Both the position numbers and the translations under genes were made by a program. A DNA stretch of 63,322 nt from Clostridiales bacterium (GTDB lineage: Bacteria > Bacillota > Clostridia > Oscillospirales > Oscillospiraceae): assembly GCA_029265975.1 (NCBI GenBank), contig JAJUGN010000005.1, positions 1 through 63,322 of the forward strand, written 5' to 3'. Position 1 is the stretch's first letter. Each line of letters begins with the position of its first letter. The notes under the pieces were generated by a model, which did not search any database, was not told where the DNA came from, and saw only the letters and a list, made by a program, of their open reading frames with translations. Below, piece by piece: positions 8,534 through 16,508 of this stretch.

Positions 8534-10542
8534 CACGCATCAAAAGCGCCGTACAGGCTGTAGTTTTCCTGAAGCGTAGGCGCGTATGGCTCCCTGACAT
8601 AGTAGTCAAGCGGCAGCTTGCTGGTTTCCGCCTCATTTTCACCAAGCTTTATCGAAATGAAGCAGTCCCACTCCGGCTCGTCAAGATTCGGGTAATCGGT
8701 TCGATAGAACGAGAGCGCCGAATTGCTTCCCCTGCGCGCCAGGGAGGCTTCCATTATCATTTCGCCCACGTCGGCAAGACCGAAGCATTCTATAAGCCGC
8801 CCCAGCTCGTGCGGATTCGAGGCGTATGCCCTGCTGCCCTCGTTCGCCATCAGCTCGCGCATCCTTTTTATCCCGAGCTTCAGGACGTTTTCGCTCCTGT
8901 GCTGGGAGCAGTAATCCTCCATTATTCGGACAATGGCCGAATTCAGCTCCTTCCAGCCTATTCCGCCCTCGGCGCGCACGGGCGCGTAGCAGCGCTCCTT
9001 CTCCGCTTCAAGCTGACTTGGATCCGGTTCGGCGTGGTGAGCGGTCCTCGAGTATTTCGCAGCCTGGCGTCCCGCGTAGCGTCCCGTGGTCTGGGCCTCC
9101 CCGTGACAGCCCGAGCCGTTTACCGGCTGTCCGCCGGCTACGAAAAGGCCCTCTACGGTCGTTTGGAGCCGCCAATCGGTAAGATAGCCGCTGCCGAGTA
9201 TGCTCATGCTGTTCAGAACTCCCTTTCCTCCGCCCGACCACCAGCAGGAGCCTCTGAAGTTCATAGGTTCCCCCGGCGGGCACAGCAGCATATCCTTGTC
9301 GGGATCAAAACCCCAGCGTGTATAGTTCCTGTAAATCGGCACTCGGGTTTTGCCCTCGTTCCCTATCATTAGCCCGAAGAGCGCCCTTCGCTCAAGCTCG
9401 GGCATCTTCGTGAAGTCCGCGTAAAGTGGCAGCTTGTATTCTCCCCTGGCTATCTTGTTCGGTATATCCGGATCGATGTCAGGCAGCCTGTACTTTTTTG
9501 CTATCGGCTGGTGCAGGCCTACGCCGACGCCTATGTAAAAGCCGCCCTCCTCGGGCTTTTCGGGCTCAAATATCTCTCCGTACTCTCCCACTCTGCTCCC
9601 GTCGGTTTTAAGGTAGGGCACTTCCCTGCCCTCGCTGTCCACTATGGGGGTTCCGAAATATGTGTTGGAGCAGTTGCCTGTGCTGTACGGGACATAGTTG
9701 TTCTCGCTGGCGCCGCGGACTCCCACGGACTCCATCATGAGGAATTCCGCGCCGGCGCGCCAGCCGATCGAAAAGCCCTGTCCCGACAGGTTCATGTCCA
9801 GCATCGATGAAAACTGATTGACCTCCGGACTGAAGTTAAACAGCCTTCCTACGCGCCCCGTTGAAATCACCACCGCCTTCGCCTTGAAAACGCAGAACTC
9901 GCCTGTGCGTGTGTTCACTCCCGTCGCGCCGATAACCCGTGCGCCGCGCTTTCCGCCCTCGGTCAGCAGACTGGTTATGCAGACCCGGTTATATATGCTC
10001 ACTCCAAGCTCCAGCATCGTTTTGTGCAGTACGGGCTTTATATTGTGTCCGAAAATCCTTATGCAGTTGCGGCTCTCGTAGTCGTAGGCGAAGAGCAGCT
10101 TGGTTTCCTCGTCGCGGAACGGCGCTCCCTTGAAAATATCGTCCTCGTCGCGTATCTGCACGCCCATATCCTCGCATTCCCTGAGCGTGTCCCAGCCCTC
10201 CTTTGCGATTATGTACCGCGCAGAAGGGTTCGTATAGCCCTTGGAGCTTTCGATAAAGGCCTGAGTATACATTTCGGGAGTGACCTTCGAACAGGGGTTG
10301 GTGACGGCTCCGTGCCAGTGGTCGACTCCGGCTCCCCCCTGCCCGCCTCTTTTGACGCTTCCCCTTTCGGCTACCGCGACCGAAGCGCCGCGCCTTGCGG
10401 CCTCTATCGCCGCCCTGCAGCCCGCCACTCCTCCGCCGATCACCAGAACGTCGGACTCAACTACCTTCTCCTTGCCGTACTCGACCTTATAAGGCCATTC
10501 CGGCACCTTTCCCGTCTTTTTTATATAATCATACCAAAGCAT
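8533..10542 (-). CDS. AprA/fumarate-reductase-like FAD flavoprotein subunit
   Basis: A 669-residue flavoprotein of the succinate dehydrogenase/fumarate reductase superfamily. FAD motif SDVLVIGGGVAGCRAAIEAA is at about residues 29-48, followed by RGSVKRGGQGGAGVDHW. The long middle domain and the C-terminal helical region (ILRIMEDYC...ELGRLIECFGLADVGEM) look like adenylylsulfate reductase alpha or L-aspartate-oxidase-type proteins. It is preceded in the same operon (18-bp gap) by a two-cluster ferredoxin, the arrangement of AprBA-like pairs. No sulfate-activation or dsr genes are present, so genuine APS reductase is unlikely; reduction or oxidation of an organic acid is a better guess. Confident on fold and cofactor, not on substrate. 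Confidence 0.85.
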   Translation of the reverse strand: MLWYDYIKKTGKVPEWPYKVEYGKEKVVESDVLVIGGGVAGCRAAIEAARRGASVAVAERGSVKRGGQGGAGVDHWHGAVTNPCSKVTPEMYTQAFIESSKGYTNPSARYIIAKEGWDTLRECEDMGVQIRDEDDIFKGAPFRDEETKLLFAYDYESRNCIRIFGHNIKPVLHKTMLELGVSIYNRVCITSLLTEGGKRGARVIGATGVNTRTGEFCVFKAKAVVISTGRVGRLFNFSPEVNQFSSMLDMNLSGQGFSIGWRAGAEFLMMESVGVRGASENNYVPYSTGNCSNTYFGTPIVDSEGREVPYLKTDGSRVGEYGEIFEPEKPEEGGFYIGVGVGLHQPIAKKYRLPDIDPDIPNKIARGEYKLPLYADFTKMPELERRALFGLMIGNEGKTRVPIYRNYTRWGFDPDKDMLLCPPGEPMNFRGSCWWSGGGKGVLNSMSILGSGYLTDWRLQTTVEGLFVAGGQPVNGSGCHGEAQTTGRYAGRQAAKYSRTAHHAEPDPSQLEAEKERCYAPVRAEGGIGWKELNSAIVRIMEDYCSQHRSENVLKLGIKRMRELMANEGSRAYASNPHELGRLIECFGLADVGEMIMEASLARRGSNSALSFYRTDYPNLDEPEWDCFISIKLGENEAETSKLPLDYYVREPYAPTLQENYSLYGAFDA

Positions 10543-10560
10543 TTTATAATCCCCCCGTCC

Positions 10561-10902
10561 CTATCTTCTGTTTCCGAGCGGCGGCCGCGTGTTTGGTTCC
10601 GGAACTTTCGCCATTCCCACGCGGAACTCCTCGCCGGTGCTTTTTCGTATCCAGATTGCCGAAATGCGCTGTTTCGTCGGCGCTATGAGCGTCAGCGCAT
10701 CGTTCGGGCACTCCTCTGCGCAGCCTCCGCAGGCCCAGCATTCCTCTGTGTAGAGCACGAGCGGCTCCCTTCCTTTTTCGGGATTGGGCAGCATCACGTC
10801 AAGAGGGCATGTCTCCACGCATATATTGCAGCCTGTGCATTTTTCGGGATCAAACTCCAGTATTTTGCAGGGTGAAGGGGGATTCGGAACCGAATAAATC
10901 AT
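10561..10902 (-). CDS. 2[4Fe-4S] ferredoxin, partner of AprA-like flavoprotein
   Basis: A 113-residue protein with two Fe-S motifs: CTGCNICVETCP near residues 23-34 and CWACGGCAEECP near 56-67. The C-terminal extension (about residues 75-113) resembles the small subunit of AprB-like proteins rather than a minimal ferredoxin. Start ATG 10902 is chosen over an upstream alternative because AGGAGG lies 7 nt before it. It should deliver or collect electrons for the flavoprotein 18 bp downstream. Confidence 0.88.
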   Translation of the reverse strand: MIYSVPNPPSPCKILEFDPEKCTGCNICVETCPLDVMLPNPEKGREPLVLYTEECWACGGCAEECPNDALTLIAPTKQRISAIWIRKSTGEEFRVGMAKVPEPNTRPPLGNRR

Positions 10903-10937
10903 CTCAACGCCTCCTAAATTATACATTTCAGCCATAA

Positions 10938-10967
10938 ATTATATTTTCTGATTATAATCTACCACAA
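10938..10967 (-). promoter_or_regulatory. sigma-A-like promoter of ferredoxin-flavoprotein operon
   Basis: Minus strand TTGTGG (10962-10967), 18-bp spacer, perfect TATAAT (10938-10943), 36 bp before the ferredoxin start. Confidence 0.55.
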
Positions 10968-11031
10968 AAAGCCGCGGCAGGCAACGAAGAGAACGATTTC
11001 TTCAAAAAAGCTTGCTTCCTCCAAAAGCTCA

Positions 11032-11079
11032 GGGCCCGCACCGCGCCTTTCGGAAAGCGCAGACGGGCCCCGTTTTTTT
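11032..11079. terminator. GC-rich hairpin after thiW, possible bidirectional terminator
   Basis: GGGCCCG / CGGGCCC outer stem (11032-11038 with 11064-11070) with a smaller inner GCGC stem, and T7 on the plus-strand side (11073-11079). For the minus-strand thiW gene the downstream U-tract is only CTTTT, so termination may be partial. Confidence 0.5.
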
Positions 11080-11086
11080 CGTTATT

Positions 11087-11572
11087 TTACTTTGGTCTGA
11101 AAAGCTTCGTCCTCATCAGGATGCCTACGAAGATAAGCGCGATGGTCGAGCCAGCGAAGGAGCTCAGCGTGAACGGAATGACGTATGTAAAAAGAGCCGC
11201 GTTTTTGGAAAGAAGCCTGGTTACTATCGGATAGGCCGCCAAGGCGCCGAGTATCCCGGTTCCGAACAGCTCGCCGAAATACGCGAACGGCAGCTTTCTG
11301 AAGCGGCTGTAAAGGATTCCGCAGAGAAAAGCCCCTATCATGCTCCCGGGGTATGCAAGCAGGCTGCCCGTTCCCGTAAATATCCGAAGCGTCGAAATCG
11401 TAAACGCTATGCCAGCCGCGTAAAAGGGACCCAGTATGACTCCCGAAAGCACGTTTATCATAGCCTGTACGGGAAAGCACTTAGCCGCGCCTATCGGTAT
11501 ATAGAATGCGGAAGCCGCGACCCCGAGCGCCGACAGCAGTCCTGAAAACGCCAGCTTTTTTGTTGTCTGCAT
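11087..11572 (-). CDS. thiW: ThiW-family ECF transporter S component (thiamine precursor uptake)
   Basis: A 161-residue membrane protein with five to six hydrophobic segments. The ThiW signature regions IPIGAAKCFPVQAMINVLSGVILGP and FTGTGSLLAYPGSMIGAFLCG are present. ThiW is the substrate-binding S subunit of an energy-coupling-factor transporter thought to import the thiazole moiety of thiamine; the shared EcfAA'T module would be encoded elsewhere. The start ATG 11572 follows GAAGGAG. A TPP riboswitch with a terminator expression platform immediately upstream confirms the thiamine link. Confidence 0.92.
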   Translation of the reverse strand: MQTTKKLAFSGLLSALGVAASAFYIPIGAAKCFPVQAMINVLSGVILGPFYAAGIAFTISTLRIFTGTGSLLAYPGSMIGAFLCGILYSRFRKLPFAYFGELFGTGILGALAAYPIVTRLLSKNAALFTYVIPFTLSSFAGSTIALIFVGILMRTKLFRPK

Positions 11573-11585
11573 AAAAAACACTCCT

Positions 11586-11625
11586 TCAAAAAAATAAAAC
11601 GGGATATGACATAAGGCACATCCCG
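11586..11625 (-). terminator. TPP riboswitch expression platform (terminator hairpin)
   Basis: Minus-strand stem CGGGAT..ATATCCCG (11600-11625) followed by TTTTATTTTTTT (11586-11599), between aptamer and start codon. It implies transcription termination when thiamine pyrophosphate is bound. Confidence 0.85.
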
Positions 11626-11637
11626 AATAATACGAAA

Positions 11638-11727
11638 ATGCAATCCCTACGTTGGCATTATCCAAATCAGGTCGTGGGTCGGACTATCAAAATCCCTCTC
11701 AGCCGCCAAAACGGCTCCCCATTGCAA
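11638..11727 (-). ncRNA. TPP riboswitch (THI element)
   Basis: The minus strand carries the conserved TPP aptamer blocks in order: GGGGAGC, GGCTGAGAGGG, GACCC, CCTGAT, TGGATAATGCCA and ACGTAGGGA. The closing P1 stem is TGCAAT / ATTGCA. It lies 65 nt upstream of thiW. Confidence 0.97.
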
Positions 11728-11745
11728 CAGTATCCTATTTTTTTC

Positions 11746-11774
11746 ATTATAGCTCGCCGGGTTTCGAATGTCAA
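11746..11774 (-). promoter_or_regulatory. consensus sigma-A promoter for TPP riboswitch-thiW
   Basis: Perfect TTGACA (11769-11774 on the minus strand), 17-bp spacer, perfect TATAAT (11746-11751), 19 bp upstream of the aptamer. Confidence 0.88.
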
Positions 11775-11786
11775 TTCCCGTGCTGC

Positions 11787-13346
11787 TCACAATTCAAAAT
11801 CCAGCCTGTCTAGGAAGCCCAGAATTTTGAAGGAAAGCATCAGGTGGAAAATCAGCTCCCCGTTTTTGAAGTCCAGATTGAACTGCTCCTTCGTCTTGGC
11901 GATACGGTAGAGCACGGTATTGCGGTGGGTATGCATGGCGCCTGCCGTTTGCGAGGAGTCAAGGCCGCTTGCAATGTAAGAGTAGACTGTTTTGGCGTAA
12001 TCGGAGTTGTTTTCCCTGTCGTATTCAAGAAGCTCAAAGACCGCGGGATGGCAGAAATGAGTCAGATTCTCCTGCGCCGAGCAGAGTTCGAGCAGCCTGA
12101 AGATCTGAAACTCCTCGTAGGGGAAGATTACCTCGTCCGCTACGCGGCCGCCAATCTCCATCGCCTTGAGCGCCTGATCAAAGAAAATCCTTATGTCGGC
12201 AAGATTTTTGAAGGAATTGCTTACTCCCGCGACCATGCTGTTGTCCCTTAAAAATCTTATGAGATCGTTCATTTCGGCTTTCGGACAAAGACTTTTATCG
12301 TCGCGTCCGATTAGAGCCACGACAAAGTTGTTGTATATGAAAGCCTTGCAGTCCTTTATCATAGGCTCTATGGTGTCGCGGATGCGGGAAATCTCCATAT
12401 ATGTCGAGTCGAACATGCTTATGTCGATCACCATAAGATAAAGGTTCTGCTTAAGCTTCCAGTCCATGCTTCCAAGCCTTTTCATGACCGGTTCGACATA
12501 TGTCGTCTTCCCGTCGAGCAGATCGGACATGAAGGATTCGAAAAGCACGTCCTTCATATTCCTGTAAAACTCGCTCCTCTGCATCTCGGAGGATATGATC
12601 TCGCAGAGCTGGGCTACAAGGTCCAGGTCCTTTTCGTTGAAGGGCCTCTCGTTTTCCCAGACCACCATCAGGGCTACCTTTTTCTTGTCCTTGTATATAT
12701 TTCCGACTATCCTGTTGTACTTGAGCTTTTCGCTTTTGAAATAGTAGGGGTACCTTTTGTTGTTGAGGCTTTTCTGATGATCCGTCGCCCAGATGAAATT
12801 TATGGTTTCGGTTGAAAGACGCCCGTTTTTCAAAAGCTCGCTGTTGAGCGGATCGTCCGTTTCGATGTTTGCCGAGTGCGCGATAAGGTTCGATTTTGTG
12901 TCGAAAAGAACTATGGGGTTCTTGAGAAGCTCATAGCCGATGTCGATTATATGCTGCAGTCCCCTTCCGTGAACAAGCGAGTCGAGAAAGCGGGGCGCGT
13001 TGCCCAGCATTTCCTGGCTGGAAATGAATATGTCCTGAATGGTATTGAACACTTCCTCCAGCTCCGCTTTCCCGTTCAGAAGCAGCAGATTTATGTTGTT
13101 TTTTTGAATGAGGGCTTCGGAAAAAACGGTGTCCTCAATGCACAAAACGTTCACGCAAGCCCTGTCCCCCGGAAAAGCCGGCAGGTCGGAAAGCCTTCCT
13201 ACATAAATGTACTCTGGATTTATTTCCCCGATTCTTGGGCCGTAAAGCTTAGGCGCCTTTACAAGCGTCGATTTCTCGTCCTTTATAAACAGTTTTGGCT
13301 GAAAGCCGCCAAGCCTCTCCGACAGCATTTTTATATCGACGTTCAT
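11787..13346 (-). CDS. PucR-family transcriptional regulator
   Basis: A 519-residue regulator. The C-terminal helix-turn-helix of the PucR/CdaR type (pfam13556-like) is clear: AGAMHTHRNTVLYRIAKTKEQF near residues 465-487. The central part (about 130-260) looks like a GAF-like sensory domain, and the N-terminal segment like the PucR N-terminal domain. Relatives activate catabolic genes for purines, glycerate or other acids. ATG 13346 is preferred: GGTGA lies 8 nt upstream, whereas an upstream TTG at 13361 has no site. It is divergent from cassette A (13731), the likeliest target. The effector is unknown. Confidence 0.88.
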   Translation of the reverse strand: MNVDIKMLSERLGGFQPKLFIKDEKSTLVKAPKLYGPRIGEINPEYIYVGRLSDLPAFPGDRACVNVLCIEDTVFSEALIQKNNINLLLLNGKAELEEVFNTIQDIFISSQEMLGNAPRFLDSLVHGRGLQHIIDIGYELLKNPIVLFDTKSNLIAHSANIETDDPLNSELLKNGRLSTETINFIWATDHQKSLNNKRYPYYFKSEKLKYNRIVGNIYKDKKKVALMVVWENERPFNEKDLDLVAQLCEIISSEMQRSEFYRNMKDVLFESFMSDLLDGKTTYVEPVMKRLGSMDWKLKQNLYLMVIDISMFDSTYMEISRIRDTIEPMIKDCKAFIYNNFVVALIGRDDKSLCPKAEMNDLIRFLRDNSMVAGVSNSFKNLADIRIFFDQALKAMEIGGRVADEVIFPYEEFQIFRLLELCSAQENLTHFCHPAVFELLEYDRENNSDYAKTVYSYIASGLDSSQTAGAMHTHRNTVLYRIAKTKEQFNLDFKNGELIFHLMLSFKILGFLDRLDFEL

Positions 13347-13730
13347 TATCACTTCACCCAAAGCAATAATAATTGTGCCCCGTCACAAAGTCAAGCCGCA
13401 TTTATACTATTTATTAGCTGTTTTTTCAAGACCTTTGTGAATTTGCGCAAAATCGTTTTTTAACTGCCGCAGGAGATCGCTTTTCATTATGAAATCCTCC
13501 GTAAAAACCCCTTGAGCATAAGTTGATAATCAATTACCTCATAAAAAATCCGATAATTGTTCCCTTTTTTTAGACGGTCTGATAGAAAAGCCCTCGCTTT
13601 GTGAAGTTTCACAACAAAACGGCAAAAAGTTTTGAATCTGATATATGGTAATGCCTGTTTTATAATGATATGATACAAATATAATGCTTTGTCCGAGTAT
13701 AATAAGTAATTTTTAGAAAGGAAATAAAAT
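13347..13730. other. divergent intergenic region, regulator to cassette A
   Basis: 384 bp of AT-rich sequence between the divergent PucR gene and cassette A. Apart from the promoter at 13638-13666 I see no gene, RNA or strong palindrome; a 63-codon frame on the minus strand has no ribosome site and is not credible. Confidence 0.5.
13638..13666 (+). promoter_or_regulatory. sigma-A-like promoter of cassette A
   Basis: CTGATA (13638-13643), 17-bp spacer, perfect TATAAT (13661-13666), 64 bp before the first gene. Confidence 0.55.
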
Positions 13731-15200
13731 ATGGAAGCAAAAAAGACGGCCTTGGCCGAAATCGTCGGCGCCGGCAGCGTTTTCGATGAACCCGATATTC
13801 TTTGCGAATACTCCCGCGACGCAAGCTTCGCGAAGCCGATGAAGCCTATACTTGTCGTGAAGGTTAAAGACGTTCATGAAGTGCAGAAAATCGTCAAGTG
13901 GGCCAACGAGACGGGCACCCCTCTCGTTCCCGTCAGCTCCGGCCCCCCTCATCACAGGGGCGACACGGTACCCAGCGTGCCCGGAGCGGTAATCGTGGAT
14001 TTGAGCGGCATGAAAAAAATACTTGGAATAGACGCGAAGCAGAGAGTGGTTCACGTCGAGCCCGGCGTAACTTACTCGGAGCTCAGCGAGGCGCTCGAAA
14101 AGGAAGGCCTTTGCATTCCGACGGCGCTTGCCCCCAGAAAAAACAAATCCGTTCTTGCAAGCTGCCTCGACATAGAGCCGAGGACCAACCCCAGATACCA
14201 GTGGTTTTATCCGGAGCCGCTGCGCGGCATGGAGGTGGTATGGGGCGACGGCGTGCGACTGTTTACCGGCAGCGGCGGCATGGGCCCCATGGACCTTGAA
14301 AAGCAGTGGAAGGAGGGCAACAGGCAGACCGGCGCCACCGGTCCCCAAAACGTGGACTTCATAAGGATACTCACCCAGTCGCAGGGAACGACCGGAATAG
14401 TGACCTGGGCCGCGCTCAGATGCCACATCCTTCCCAAAATCCATAAGCTTTACTTTGCGGCCGCGGCAACGCCCGCCGGGCTTGAGGATTTCGTTTACAG
14501 AATACTCCACTTCAGGTTCGGCGACGAGCTTATGATAATGAACAGCGCTTATCTCGCTTCATTGATGGGCGAGGACGCCTCTCAGATAACTTCGCTGCGC
14601 GGCCAGCTTCCCCCGTGGGTGGCCATGGTGGGAATCACCGGCAGAAAGATCCTCCCGGAGAAGAAGGTAGAAACGCAGGAGCTTGATATCGCTGACATCG
14701 CCCAGCAGTTCGGCCTGAAACTCGTCCCGGCCGTTCCGGGTGTTTCCGGCAACCAGGCGCTCAAAAAGATCTCCTCCCCCTGCGGCGACAGATACTGGAA
14801 GGAAACGTATAAGGGGGCGTATCAGGACATTTTCTTCGTGACGACGCTGGACAGAACTTCAAAGTTTATAGATTCTATGCGCGCTCTGGCGGAGGCCGAC
14901 GGATACCCCGTATCAGACATGGGAGTATACATACAGCCGCAGCATCAGGGCACTTCAGTAATGCTCGAGTTCAACCTCCCCTACGATGCTTCCAATCCGG
15001 CCGAGACCGCAAAGATGAAGGAGTTCTTCAGGTCGGCAAGCGCCGAGCTCTCAAGGCAGGGCGCCTTCTACTCCAGGCCCCACGGGATATGGGCTCCTCT
15101 CCAGCTCAACAAAGACGCGAGGAACTACGATGTCCTTAAAAAGATGAAGAAAATATTCGACCCCAACGGCATTATGAACCCGGGCAAGCTGAGTATATAA
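13731..15200 (+). CDS. FAD-binding PCMH-type oxidoreductase, cassette A gene 1
   Basis: A 489-residue GlcD/VAO-superfamily flavoprotein. Residues about 45-230 form the PCMH FAD-binding domain, with VSSGPPHHRGDTVPSVPGAV and QSQGTTGIVTWAALRC as FAD contacts; the C-terminal cap ends in FDPNGIMNPGKLS, the usual close of this family. Start ATG with a GAAAGGA site. It is followed at 17 bp by a CCG Fe-S protein and then a second FAD protein: a dehydrogenase with its own electron acceptor, like glycolate or D-lactate oxidase complexes (GlcDEF). Its paralog is 19102-20574. Substrate unknown; probably a hydroxyacid or a phenolic compound. Confidence 0.88.
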   Translation: MEAKKTALAEIVGAGSVFDEPDILCEYSRDASFAKPMKPILVVKVKDVHEVQKIVKWANETGTPLVPVSSGPPHHRGDTVPSVPGAVIVDLSGMKKILGIDAKQRVVHVEPGVTYSELSEALEKEGLCIPTALAPRKNKSVLASCLDIEPRTNPRYQWFYPEPLRGMEVVWGDGVRLFTGSGGMGPMDLEKQWKEGNRQTGATGPQNVDFIRILTQSQGTTGIVTWAALRCHILPKIHKLYFAAAATPAGLEDFVYRILHFRFGDELMIMNSAYLASLMGEDASQITSLRGQLPPWVAMVGITGRKILPEKKVETQELDIADIAQQFGLKLVPAVPGVSGNQALKKISSPCGDRYWKETYKGAYQDIFFVTTLDRTSKFIDSMRALAEADGYPVSDMGVYIQPQHQGTSVMLEFNLPYDASNPAETAKMKEFFRSASAELSRQGAFYSRPHGIWAPLQLNKDARNYDVLKKMKKIFDPNGIMNPGKLSI

Positions 15201-15217
15201 AAGGAGGAGGAAACAAA

Positions 15218-16492
15218 ATGGCTCTAAAGGATTTTTTGCCGCAGATGTACCGCTGCAGCAGCTGCGCGAACTGCAAGTTTATCCCCTTCGACAAGGTGCA
15301 GAGCGCAAGATTTTCGGAGAACTGCCCGAGCATCTGCTACTTCAGTTTTCATTCTTACGCCGCCCGCGGACGCTATCAGCTTGCGAAGGCTCTGGTCGAG
15401 GAAAGGCTTGAGTTCACCGACAACATCGTAGATGTAATACATAACTGCACGTCCTGCGGCGCCTGCGACGTCGCCTGCAAGGTTTGCCGCTACAACCTTG
15501 ACGTTTTGGATCACAACCTTGAGCTTAAGGCTTACGCAGTGGAAAAGGGGCATGCGTACCCGAGACAGAAGGAAATGATAGGCTCGCTGAAAAGCGAGCA
15601 GACCATGATTCCGGGAATGAAGAAAAAGGATCGCGCCGGCTGGGCCGACGGGCTGAAGGCAAAGGATCTCAGCAAGGAAAAGGCCGAGGTCGCTTTCTTT
15701 GCCGGATGCAAATACAGCTACGACCCCGAGCTTCAGAAAATAGCGCGCGCAGACTTAGAGCTGCTTTTGAAGTGCGGAGTCGACGCGGGGCTTTTGGGCG
15801 CCGCCGACAACTGCTGCGCCGGCCGCGCATATCAGATGGGCTTTTTTGATGACTTCAGGGACCGCGCCGAAAAAAACATCAGAGCCTTTGAGGCCGCCGG
15901 CGTAAAGACCATAGTCACTCCCTGCTCCGACTGCTATCACGCTTTCAAGCGTCTTTACGCGAAGCTTGGCATGGACATCAAGGTCATGCACTTTGTCGAG
16001 TACCTTGAGAGCCTCATAAACGATGGCAGGATAAAGTTCACAAAGCAGCTTCCGATGACCGTAACATACCACGATCCCTGCCATCTGGGAAGGCTCGGCG
16101 AGCCGTATATCCCCTGGGAGGGAAAGGACAAGAAAATACTGAACCAGGTGCTTGTATACGAGCCGAGAAAGCCGCGCTACAACGGAGCTTACGGCATATA
16201 CGACGCGCCGAGGAACATACTCAGGAGCATTCCGGGCCTGCGCCTTGCGGAAATGGAACGTATACGCGAATACTCCTGGTGCTGCGGAGCCGGCGGAGGC
16301 ATCAGCGAAACCAATCCCGATTTTTCAAGCTGGACGGCGGGCGAGCGCATAACCGAGGCACTGTCCACGGGAGCCGAGGCAATAGTGACGGCCTGCCCCT
16401 GGTGCGAATCCAACTTGCGCAGCTCCCAGGCCGAGGACGGAAGAAAGCTTCCGGTCTTCGACATAGCAGAACTGGTCTTAAAAGCACTTTGA
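15218..16492 (+). CDS. CCG-domain Fe-S oxidoreductase (HdrD/GlpC-like), cassette A gene 2
   Basis: A 424-residue iron-sulfur protein. The N-terminal part has CSSCANC near residue 9, then a canonical [4Fe-4S] motif CTSCGACDVACKVC near 75-88. Two cysteine-rich CCG domains follow: FAGCKYSYD...DNCCAGR (about 165-205) and DPCHLGR...WCCGAGGG...ACPWC (about 285-395). Such proteins take electrons from a partner flavoprotein and pass them to quinone, heterodisulfide or ferredoxin. The AGGAGG site and 16-17 bp gaps on both sides place it in an operon with two FAD enzymes. Its paralog is 20599-21873, equal in length. Confidence 0.9.
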   Translation: MALKDFLPQMYRCSSCANCKFIPFDKVQSARFSENCPSICYFSFHSYAARGRYQLAKALVEERLEFTDNIVDVIHNCTSCGACDVACKVCRYNLDVLDHNLELKAYAVEKGHAYPRQKEMIGSLKSEQTMIPGMKKKDRAGWADGLKAKDLSKEKAEVAFFAGCKYSYDPELQKIARADLELLLKCGVDAGLLGAADNCCAGRAYQMGFFDDFRDRAEKNIRAFEAAGVKTIVTPCSDCYHAFKRLYAKLGMDIKVMHFVEYLESLINDGRIKFTKQLPMTVTYHDPCHLGRLGEPYIPWEGKDKKILNQVLVYEPRKPRYNGAYGIYDAPRNILRSIPGLRLAEMERIREYSWCCGAGGGISETNPDFSSWTAGERITEALSTGAEAIVTACPWCESNLRSSQAEDGRKLPVFDIAELVLKAL

Positions 16493-16508
16493 GGAAGGAG
16501 GGCACATC

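Noticed and set aside
8533-10902. Genuine dissimilatory APS reductase
   Set aside because: No sulfate activation, dsr or qmo genes in the window, and the setting is an organic-acid redox island.
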